Origin: Acanthococcus lagerstroemiae
Lineage: Eukaryota; Arthropoda; Insecta; Hemiptera; Eriococcidae
Direction: 5' to 3'
Length of the DNA stretch: 64,000 nucleotides
NCBI GenBank assembly: GCA_031841125.1
Contig: CM063106.1
Location: forward strand, 17,980,001 to 18,044,000
Positions 10,601 to 22,600 of this stretch are shown piece after piece; within the stretch, counting starts at the first letter, position 1, and every line of letters begins with the position of its first letter. A program made the translations under genes and the position numbers. The notes beneath the pieces are model-generated. The model was not told where the DNA came from. It saw only the letters and a program-made list of their open reading frames with translations, and searched no databases.

Positions 10601-13600
10601 AGCGAAAGCACGTTTATGGTCTACTTATGACTGAATTACAAAGAATGAAGGATTGAAGGTACGGCAGGCCTTTTGCAGTCTCAGACTTACCATCCCTGCG
10701 GGTTAATCTAAACTATGCCTCTCCAAAGGAAAATATTGACGCACAACTCTACACCATTCCTCAGAATTGATTACAAATCTAGCTACGATCTCCTTCAATA
10801 CAGAAACTCTCGTAAATACTAGCTTCACTGACAAAATGCATGACGAAACAAAAAAAGAAAATGAATCATAGGAAGTTACATACCTCTGCGGTAAAGCAAT
10901 ATCCTTTGACTGGATATACTGTTGAGAGCAGTCTTGAGAATTGGGGGTCACAGCCACTCGTTGTTGAGACGACGCGCTACTCGTGGAAGGAGTCGAGTCA
11001 GTGGAACTTTTACTTGGAGGATGGCTACTGTCCGAAGACAGAGAGGTCGATCCGCTGGAAGTGCCGTTGCGCGACGCATCAGAATGCGATTTCGAGTGAC
11101 CACCGCTGCCGGGTCCCGTACTCGCATTGCCGCTGCTATTCGTAGCTCCGCCACTAGAAAACGATTTGGTACTGGGCCTCGAGCCAACCGGACTGGACGT
11201 GAGGCTGCCTTCGGATATGCTGTTTCTGTAGTCATTCTGGCGAACTTTGTTCCTAGTACTGTAACGATGAAGAGATCATTATCTCAATACTAAGACCGCA
11301 GCAGACGATATGCAACTGTTCGCCCCGGGAGTTCGGAGTAACACGAGCACGTATTCACGGGTAACCGCACTACTTACCTACTATTGGTCCTGTTAGTGTA
11401 CCGGGGATTTTGAGCTTTCGGGTAAGATGATTGCGGAGCTAAGCCATTCACGGGAAACACGCTGCCAATATCGAAGAACTGGCCCGGTCCCCAGTGCGGC
11501 AGCATACTGGGATGATAAAATGGTTGTTGCTGAAGCGCCTGCGAGATAAAATTAAACGTATTTTCATAAACGTAATCGACTCGTTCGAAATTAGAACCAA
11601 ACATGCGAATCTGTCGTTTCAGACAAGAGCATTCAATTAACACACGCGTATCTATTTAAAAAAAAAAATACGTGGACGGAATGATGGGCGGATGTAAAGG
11701 TTTAGGACTTCCCACATCCAACCGGGAGAAAAACAGCTCAGTTTTAGATAGGGTTCTACCATAATACGTTCGTATTCATTTTCCGGGATTTTCCAATTTT
11801 ACAACTTCATCCTCAATAAAAATAACTCACGTCAATTCCGAATGTAATAAAAACCTTGAAAATCCCGAGCAACTGAACTAAAGAGGACTAAAGGATACAC
11901 GCATCGTAATACAGCCGTCCTCATCATCACTGAGTTCTCAACATTTCAGATGGATAGCAACGAATTGTTTAGCATACCGATTTTAATTACTTAAATATTT
12001 CTAATTTGAAACTTTAGAATGGAATAATTACTCACATAAATTTGTAGTTGGTTCGTATAATTAATGGCAGGAGGAAGCGTATTACTGTTGGTATACAGAA
12101 ACCTTTGATGTGATGTAGGCGGAGGTGGATGGGGTTGAGGCTGGTAAGATGGGGCTGGTTCGTATACCGCACTGGCGGCGGGAGTTGGAGCACCGACAAG
12201 GGTCGTCGTACCCGATGGCGTTCGATAGCTGTTCTTCATATTAACTACAGAAGTAGGTACTGGACTTATTGGTAGCCTTTTCATCGAATTATCTCTGATG
12301 CGAGCTGCAATTGGTTTACCCTAAAAACACATATACGTTAGAATAGTGTACGCGAGGCTTAGAAACTAGGCTCAATTATAAATCAAGAGAGCACATACTC
12401 CACAAAATATTACAGATCAAATTTGTGCAAATTCAAGTAGCGTAAATCAAGATTTTACCCAAGTGCCGAAGAGTACGGAACATTCCTCAAAAACGATGAG
12501 AGAACATGAAGCAAAAAATAAGAGATTTTCCAAGAATAACTGCCCATATAAACTGATGGGAAAACTTTAATTGCACTTTATAATCGATTGTACACACGAT
12601 AGAGTAATAGCGATAAATGAGCAAGCCATGACGATAAGAAAGATCATAATTCACGTTGTATTCTGCACGATAATAGGAAGGGTGGGCGCGATGACAAATA
12701 CATGAAATTCACGTTTCATACTTCACTTTAATAGAATGTAGAATAACTGTTATTTCTACGTACGTTCATCTTCTACCACCGAACCGATCACAAAAAAGCT
12801 TCTAGCCGCTTACAAAAAGGAAGATTGGCGGACGTTTGATGACTACAAATGTTGCGACATTTACAAAATTTGCATCACAGAGAGTGAGTCCACATGTACC
12901 TGTCCTTCTTACTTGAAACGATTGCAGTGCAAACATGTGATTGGCATGAAAATTCGTCTGAAACTTCTTACCGTCCTCGCAGAAGCGAAATCTGTACCTT
13001 TAGGTCAGAAAAGAAAAAGAGGGCGACCGACAAGGGCACAAAAAGCATTAATTCTTCAATGTGTTTTTTTTTTTTTTTAATTTACCGGTATGTGATAATA
13101 TTGCTCAGTACTTATTTCTCGACGCGCGCTGTTCATCGCTACTGCCATTTTCATAATGTTGATGTATTTTTTTATTTCCTGTAACTATTTTCGTATCGTG
13201 CATTTCACCATCTCTCAGTGCATTATAATTTTCATCGAAGTTCTTATTTTTCCATCGTTCGATTTATTTTACCTATCGTGCTGACTCTCTTTTTTATCTG
13301 ACGATTAAATCATACCCTAAACGGATTGCTACTATAAATTAGCCAGTCAGGAGGTTGAGGGCACAGCTGCCTTCTGTATTTGGTTAAATGGTCATCACGT
13401 CTATTATACTTGTTTAAAAGTAGTAACATCGTCTAACTCGACATCTTGGTCTCTGAATGGCATACGAGCTTAGGCATACCGAAGACCAAAGAATTGGGAG
13501 GAGGTCTCAATTCACACTGAAGATCTATAACAGTACGAGTGCGGAAACCTGCTATTTTGTATCGAACTGCGCCCGTCGATGCCGAATTGACTACGCAGTA

Positions 13601-16600
13601 CGCTCTGCATAGTCGGATTCGACATCCACGGGCACAGTTGGATACAAAATGGCAGGTTTCCGCAATTGTATAATTATAGATCTTTATCCACACTACGTTG
13701 TTGTGAGTCGAGCGAGTAAAGAAATATTTGACTCCTTCCCATCTCATTTTTTTTAGTTAGTTAGATATACGTACAGCCGCGGGAGGGAGAGTCAGAGTAA
13801 AAATAGTGTTTACACAGTTAATTTACTTTTATGAGAGTTATACTTGGAAAACTTGACCAATTTTGAAGAAAGAAGAATCACAGGGGCCAAGGTCCCCTCG
13901 GCTCCCTAACGCTACGCATATGCATGCGAAAGGCAATATAACGTATAATGTAATGTGTGCTGTATTTCTATTAGGTATCTAGCGAGATGGTATTCGAAAA
14001 CCTTCTACAGTATGCGTGTTTTCCTTCCCATTCACATATTATCACTGTCCTCTGAATTCTTTTTCTCATTTGTTGAAACTTTTCGCAGTACACTTGATAC
14101 GGCACAGTTTCAGCAAAATTAGTATGAAATAACATTCAAGGTACAGATGAAATAATTACAAGTTCATCTCAATATGCAGTCATCCAATTTCTACACAGTA
14201 CGCTTCGTTTTCGCTTAGCATTCCTAATCATTATCTTTTCCTAATTGTTTTCCCTTGGCTTCTCACCATAACTCTCTTGATCAACTCAAATAACACATTT
14301 ACTCTTTCTTTCCCGACCATCATTCAAATTCGATTTAATGATGATTAGAAGAGAAAAATGGAACAATAACGGCACCTGTTTCGAACACAATTGAAGCACT
14401 TTTTTGAACATGACAGAACACAACAGTCGTTCGAAGTTCGAACACGGTTTCCTTCGTCACGATATTGAAAATCTGATTTACGCCACATCAATCTTACAAA
14501 GAATACAAACCCAACTGCGTATGTTATTTTTACCTGAAACTCGCGAACTTCTTCTCGTAAATAATTGTAAGCTCGCTCCGCGTCTTCTTCGTTTTTGAAC
14601 TTAATGAGCCACATATCGTTCAAATAGTGTTCGCAGGACAATAATTTCGGACAATTTTCACCAGAAAACAAGCCCTAGAACATAATAACGATGCTTCAGC
14701 ACGCGCATAAACGTACAGGTTCATAAAACTGAAAACCAGTCGTAAAGTTAGCTCATCAAGAACATAGCATTTGGACTGTTTTGTATTTTTGCAACAAATC
14801 TATCTGATATCAACTGAGTACTCAGTACCCTTCACTGAAGAAGCCAGGCTTATAAGCCGAGGCTGTACGACGCGTCCAACATTTGTCCCAACATTGGAAC
14901 CAGTGCTGGACGGAGCATTTGGCTACACCGGTAAAGCCGGCGCTACACGATGCGTCAAACGTTTGTCCCAACATTGGCGTCCAACGTTGACCAAACATTG
15001 GGAAGAAGGACTGGACGCACTGCTGCAGCTACACGATGCGTCCAACGTTTGTCCCAACATTCTCGTTCCAACGTTGGCCATTCGGCTTGACGCGCTGCTT
15101 GCGCGCGCGAAAACAAAGTACTCCTTTGACTTGGGACACAAAAACCGACTTTCGATGGCAAACGTTCCAATGCCAACGTTGGAAGCAAAACATTCGTCCA
15201 ATGACATGCGCACTACGGCTACACGATGCGTCCAATCATATCAGCGTCCAACGTTGGAAGCATTGGACGCATCGTGTAGCGCCGGCCTAAGCCAAATGTT
15301 GGGTCCAATATTGTTCCGATGTATGCAGAAGTGTCTCGAAACGTTAGTTCAAACGTTGGACGCATCCTCTGAAGCGGGAAAAAGATCGACAGACAGCCGA
15401 ACACGTTAGCCATTCGTCGTTTGACATATGTGCTATGGCTACACCGCAGTGTTCCCAGATGGGCAGAACTTCGGCTCTTTTGGCAGAATTTTCAGGTCCG
15501 CAGCAGAATTTTTTTGGACTGAGCAGAAAGCAGAAATTATAGCAGAAGTTAGGAAAATTATAGCAGAATTTTAAACAGAATTTAGAAAAATTATTTCATT
15601 TAAAATTCAAAATCGAGGGAACATTGCTTCTATAACAAGTTGTACCATACCCAATGACTGTACTTTTCATTGGCCAATTGTTGATGGTTTTGATTGCTGA
15701 ATACTTAGTTCACTAATTACACATTTTTAAATTAATTTCAGGGTGTCTACCGGTCATACAAGTCACACAAAAAGCATACACAATCGGAATAATTCCTCCC
15801 TAAAATACTCAAAATACGTGTATTCAAATACAGTCACCCAAACTGTGATTGTTTTTCTGTATAATTTCAGACGTTATTCATATTGACAAGTGGACATAAT
15901 TTTAGATTTATTAAATTCTCAACATGTTCTTCAATCTTCTTTTTTTCATTATTAAACCTAAAAAGTAATGGAAAAGGGTCATACAAAAATAATACAACTC
16001 AAAAAATGGAATCTGGTAGACACCCTGAATCTTGAATTGGGATATATCATTACCTTGTTTGAGTGTAAATTTTGGTCTTGATGTTCTTCTAGTTTCCAAA
16101 ACAAATTTGTGTATTTTCAAGTAATTTTGATATTATATGGGCGAAATTTATAAAATATGTGAGAAAGAGTGTCATATCTTCTAAATATCAGTTCATTCTA
16201 GTATAATAATAATAATTGTGAAACAAGGGTGGAAAAATACGAATGACAGCATAGAGTTTTCAGCCGTGAGTCCCAAATACTTCTACTCGTAGTAAGGGAG
16301 CATTGAGCTTAATTTGCATTTTCATGAATCGGGCAAAAAATAATAGATACAGAGAAAGTAGATGAAGTTTATTAAAATTGGACAAAATTTCGGCAGAGTT
16401 TAACATCTATGTGGCAGAAAAAATAGAAATTTTTGTTCATCTACCGCAGAATTTCACTTTTCTTGTATGGGAACATTGGCTACACGATGCGTCACATCGT
16501 TCCAACGTCCCACGTTGGAAGTATTGGACGCATCGTGTAGCCTCGGCTTTACATGAATTCCGTGTGATAACAATCAACAGACTGGCTGCTATGTCATCAA

Positions 16601-19600
16601 AAAGTCACTCATAAGAAAACAGAAACATGCACCTCTGCTAAATATGCGAATCAACAAACTGAATTACTGAATACTTGTTTTACCGTTTGGTTATTCCCGT
16701 CGCCGAATACAGTAAAACACTCTAAGCTAGGGACTTCTGTATTCTTCTGCGAACAGATGAACTAGTAGCACGTCACAGTTTGAGTGCTTGCTATCTAGAA
16801 AAACTCGCTATCCCAAGCTGAGTTATGACCTGAGTTCGATATATTGCGATCGTCAGATCGCTCGCTTCCTTGAATGTCAATATGCGGGCAGAATTTTTGC
16901 TATTCCACCCAAATCGTGCATCACATGAGGTGATAAGGTTCGTCAAAGTGCGGTCATTCAGCTAGTCTAATATACCTTAATGTCCTCAACAGGAGTATTT
17001 TCAGGTGTCTCCCGAAGTATGACAATGCAACGCTTATTCATTGGTCGTACTTTAAGTCCTTCTTCGTCAACCTCCACATTGGGCGATTCTGAAAACAGAA
17101 GTAGATCAGGTGGTTTCCAGAATAAATAGTCTAATTATTACGGTATGTCATATTCGATTGGTTCATACGAACGTCGAGTAGGAACAACAACATAATACAC
17201 GGATTATGCAAACAAAATTGTTTGCGTCACGCGCCCTTTCTGCGAATGAAATTCGAACACAGAAAGTGTATACGAGAACACGGAACGCAAAAATTGATAT
17301 AGCACACACTCGACACCTGATGCTCGAAGAGCCGAACACCAAGCTCTAATAAGGTGCACACACCTAATTATAAGGTTACTATTGCACGATCAAAGCGAAT
17401 AAATTCGACAAAAAAAAAAAGAAGAAAAAAGTTACAATTAACGAGAGTGAAACCACTATCGTGAAAAATCATTCCGAACATAGTTTTCCATTACGCGCAT
17501 ACCTTAACTATCTTCGTCGTAAAATAGCACATTACTTCTTATAGCAAAAGCTATAAAAACGAGTACGAATCATTAACAAAATAATAGCCTAATTGCTTCT
17601 ACGTTAAGTTTCCTACAACAGTTGGTGTATCGTACGAACGATATTGACATACGACAATCGGAACCCGCACTGTTATTCGAATAAATTATTCTGTTCGTAT
17701 TAGGGGAGATTGAAAGTCGATTCGAGAAAAATTACAATAAATTCATATCTGACAGGAAGTATGGTTTGCTGTTCATGATTACTGGTTGGCGATAGTATCA
17801 GTGCACGTGGTATCTAACAATCCATCAAAACAAGGCAAAAACATGTTGGAGTAATCAAGATACCACCCTAACGAGCTCCTCAAGAACCCGAACTTATCAA
17901 TTGGAGATCGAAAGAGATACATAGGCTGTCCTGTGGTAACTGAACCTGCTTCTTGTATAGGAATACAACACCAACTATCGATTAATGACCAAAGTAGGGT
18001 TAATATACTCATTGACTATCCACTGTATAAATTTGAATATTTTCCAGTCATTGAGTGCATCATTACAGCGCGTTGAATGAAAGTAGTGAAGTTTTATCCT
18101 ACGAGATTTTTGGAAATCAAGGAGTCGTGGTTGCTGGTGGATACATATCTCAAAGACCATCCACAGAACAAATTTGAACATTTTCCAATCCAAGTGCATT
18201 CTTACAGCAGGCTGAATGAAAGCAGTAAAGTTTTACCCTGAGTTTTTTTGGAAAGCAAGGAGTCGTGGTCGCTGGTGGATACATAACTCGTAGACTACTA
18301 TCCAATCATCGAGTGTATCATTAGAGCACGTTGAATGAAAGTACATAGTAAAGTTGTACCCCACTTTTTTCTCTCTTTTTTTTTTGAAATGCAGGGGTTG
18401 TGGTTGCTCCATCATGACAATCGGTGTCTTCACACATCACAGTTTACGCAAACTTTTCTGCAAAAATGAAAAATCCAGGTGGTACCGTCATACAGTCCAG
18501 ATGTCGCTCCCTATAACTTCTAATTTCCTAACGCTTAATTTTTTATTTTTTATTTTTATTTTTTTTTAACCAGGTCTAAAATTCAACAGTGATGCCGCCG
18601 TCCACAATGCAATACAAAATGTTCTGAAACGAATTCCGAAAACATTGCATTTAAAATGAGAGGAACACGGGTGCAAAGGTGTATGAATTCTAATGACCGG
18701 TATTTTGAAAGAGATCGAAAACTTCATGAAATGGACACTACTAGCGAATAGTAAAATTGTAGGGTTCTGTAAATATACGACTTAGCAGAAGAGTCGCAGG
18801 GTAAAATTTTACTACTGTCATTCAACGCGCTGTAGTGATGCATTCTCGGTGATAGGAAAATATTCAAATTTGTACAGTGGATAGTCAATGAGTAATGTAT
18901 CAACCCTACTTTGGTCGTTAATCGATAGGTGGCGTTGTATTCCAACACGATGGGCAGTCTCAGTTACCACGAGACAGCCTATGTATCTCCTTCCATCTCG
19001 AGTTGGTAAGTTCGGATTCTTTTAAGTAGCTCGTTTGATAAGATAATGTGTAGCTCTCTGATTCGTAACTATTATTATAAACTATATTAGAAGGCCAAGG
19101 CTCCACCATCCTAGAGCTGCTGCGGAACCCCCGATAGGGCTCACCTCACCGTCATCATCTTCTTGTGTCACCCCATATGCCAAGACGAGAAGGTGAGGGG
19201 TGAAGGAAGGTAGCGCGTTCATCTGTGGTGCACCCGAATTCCAGGTTAATGCTGGGTGAGCATTACCTCGGTCAGTAGGGTGATCTCACAGTGACTCTGA
19301 TAGGACAGCGCGAATCCAAAGCAGAGAAGCAGAAGAGGGACTCGGGCCAGCCTCAATGCGCCTCTCTAGTCACTGATGCGATACTCGAAAGGGTAGTTTC
19401 CGAGGCCAGGGGTGAGGTGTCTGGAGATCTACTTGGGCTTGCGTGCATCGCTATACGCTCCACCAAATGAGGCTCCCAGTTCAACGTTGCACATATTGAC
19501 TTTTGTCTCAAATCAGTACATAAATTAGCTTTACCAACAGTCAGTCAATCTGCTTATTTAACAAACATTTGATTTGCCAGTTCAATATAGTCGGCAGGTC

Positions 19601-22600
19601 AGCCAGCCCCGTTAGTCAATCTGGTTAACAGTCAGCCAATCTGATTAACAGTCAATCAATCCGTTAATTTAATTATAATCTCATGTGCCGGTCCAACTAT
19701 CAGCTAATCTACCTGTCCAGTAATTAGTTTAATTAGCTATCTAAAGATTAGTCTGGTTAACTGCTCGGCTTTTTATCAAACGTTGGTTGATCAATGAGAT
19801 TGGCTGTCCTGATTTGATAAGATAATTGCTGCCTCGAATATGTTTATGCTGACACGACGAACTCAATGGTTTGTCGAGATACCAACCAGACTCTTCATTA
19901 AAGACTCTGAACATAAGAGACACTGCAAATAGTTTGGAATGTAAGCACCAGTGACAAAAATTGATTTCGTGCAAAATTGAAAATTTGCCGATTTTTCAAT
20001 CAAAATAATTTTTAATTGAAAAAAACAACAACAAAACAAACAAACAAAGGATTGAGGCTCTTTGGGTAACAGAAATGTAGCCACGTAAGGGAGAAGTCCC
20101 GTTTTTTCTTTTCTTTAATAATTGATGGTATACACAGGAAAATGGCTAGACTGGATGTACTAGCGGGTATGTGACTGTTACGAATACAAATAGGTGCTAA
20201 GATGATTCTCCCCTTCAAATCTAATCTCGTTTTTGACATTATTATAGGCGAGAAGAGAGTTTTTATAAACTGTAGTTTTATTCCGCATTAATTAACGCAT
20301 TCTTGTTCCATTAATCATGTCTGCAGAGCCACATTCCAATAACACATGTCGAAATACCCCCAACACTGAATTTGAGATCATCATCGAGGCGTCGAGTAAT
20401 TCACAACCCCATGATGTTACATCTCGAAAGATAATTTGCCCATGGAGCACAAAACTTGAACTACGAGGAGAGAAGAGGAAATAAGAAGCACTCGTATAGA
20501 GTAACTTGACGCTAAGATATTTACATAATGTGGCTAACTCGTTCGCGAATCGATTAAAACATTATAACTCGAGTCGGCCGACGACAATGTGATAATAATC
20601 ATAGAAAGAATAAGGAAATTTTCACTTTTAATTTGCGGGCGATTAAAGAAGAAAAAAACAACAACATAATATGTAGGCACCGACAAATTCATTTCAAGCA
20701 AGTAACTTGCATAAATTTAATTCACTTCGCCGCCGGTTCTTGATTTAGCAAAGCCTAAACACTCGTTCACCACGCAGAATAAGATAAACGAGCTTCTCAT
20801 CTTTGCATATTCATTCACGATTCCACGTGTGTGATTACATAACGTATGTGAACCTTCGCCAAAAAAAGCTGTACTTCAAACGCATGTCAACGGCGTCTGC
20901 GCGTCACACTTTTCTCACAAATTTGCGTGCTTTCGCGAGGAGAAATTCTGCTTCGCCAGTTCCACAAACCCGAGAGAACATCATGAATAAGGAATCGCTC
21001 CAGCTACTAATGAAGCTAATTATAATCACAGCGAAACCAGCGGATATCCACCAAAGATGGATCGAAAATTTAGGGGTAGGACTGAGAAGGTTGCCCCATT
21101 AGAAAACTATCTACACTCGGCAATACCGGGTTCGTATGTTGGTTACAAGAAGGTGTATTGACGAATGAAGTACAGCTTTTTCTAAATGACGAAAAATGGG
21201 TTATACACGTATTAATTACACTGCTTTCGCAGACGGTAATTACAAAACAAGCGCGCTGACTGTGAATACGTACCTCTAAGTACTTCTGTTATTAACTTAA
21301 TATCTTTCGTTAAACGTTTAACTTGATTAAAATTAGCAACCGTCCATATTGGAACGTATCGAGCATCGTCCATCTGCGATAGTAAGTAAGTGTCATTTGC
21401 AAGATTTTCTCTGGAAACACACGAAGATACAAAATATTAATTCGAGATACCATAGGAAAAGTATAAAGTCGAACAACATGATATGAGAGGCCTATTCAAA
21501 ACCTTCATAAAAGTAGCATGCTCATGATTACCAATGGGTGGGGGGCTTGGGCTCATTATTTCATCAACTCATGACGAGTGCTTCTACACTGTCGTTTACA
21601 ACTGGTACCCCTTTTATAATTATTAGGTATTGTAACCTATTTTTTATTTGCCTTATAAATAAATTAAAATTAGAATGTCCGCCCCAATGTTTGCAATTAT
21701 TGAAAATTCGTGACCCAGTTTGTTCGAACTCCGAAGAATCCAAGACCACATTTTTTGTTCGCGACCAAAACTGAAAAATTGCGGCATTTTCGATTTTCTG
21801 CGACAATTATCCACGATTTCTCACGATGCGTGGCAAATATTTCAAGAACTGATAATTCTAGCTACGAATTAAAAAATGAAGGCAATGCGCGACCTATTCT
21901 CGAAATTAATGAGGCTGTACTGAAAAGTTCAGAAATTTCTTTGAAAAATCTCGTTAAAAACATTCCTAAAAGCGATAGCGATTGGTATGAAAGGTAAGAA
22001 AAACCTAAGTAACTTCTCATTGCGTGTCATCAATATTGCGAAGCTAATGGCAGTCCAAAAGCCAAATCAACAATTTTCTGTAAAAAATTACAAATTTCAG
22101 CGGAATTTTCAAGTTTGGTCAATTTCTATCAGAGAGGATCCGAGGAATACATTTTCCTCGACTCAAGTAGAAGACTTGGTAATCTTCTAAGAATTGACAC
22201 ACAAGGTAAAATTTGGATCCAAGTTTCGTTAAAATGTATCCCGAAATTTTCAGAGAATGGCAAAGATAGAATTTTGAATATGCTCTAACAGCTCATTCTA
22301 CTTTTTAAAATCCCTCAGTACGTAAGAAGCAACGGATGTCTGGACGTGACTAGGATTTTACGGCAAGAGTATCAATAAGTAATGATAAATTCAATTCAAT
22401 ATCCTATTGGGACTAACTATAACCAATTGTGCTTCTTTTTACATCAACTGTGGTTATAGGGCTCACGTCCTCTTCCGGCCCATAGAGAGCAAAGGATTCC
22501 TGTGGATGCTCCCATTCTTGTCTATGGGTAGCTATTATTTGAAAATTTTGATTATTAAGGTATCTATTTATATAATCCCCATCTTGTTTTTTCATGTCCT

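Larger units (their letters stand above)
17089..21273 (-). other. LARP4 intron, 4.2 kb
   Basis: It holds the large fold-back with a mariner fragment (17775-19030), a GC-rich SINE-like block (19085-19480) and a poly-purine stretch. Between 19500 and 19800 the words AGTCAATCTG and CAGTCAGCCAATCTG recur as a weak tandem repeat. The open frame at 20803-21102 resembles no family I know. Confidence 0.6.

Noticed and set aside
14923..15413. Several overlapping long frames on both strands
   Set aside because: All result from the stop-poor CpG-rich hairpin repeats; their translations repeat the same words in different frames.
20803..21102. 99-codon open frame with basic N-terminal part, next to the La-motif exon
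   Set aside because: No recognisable family, no splice context on the + strand, and composition like the surrounding intron.
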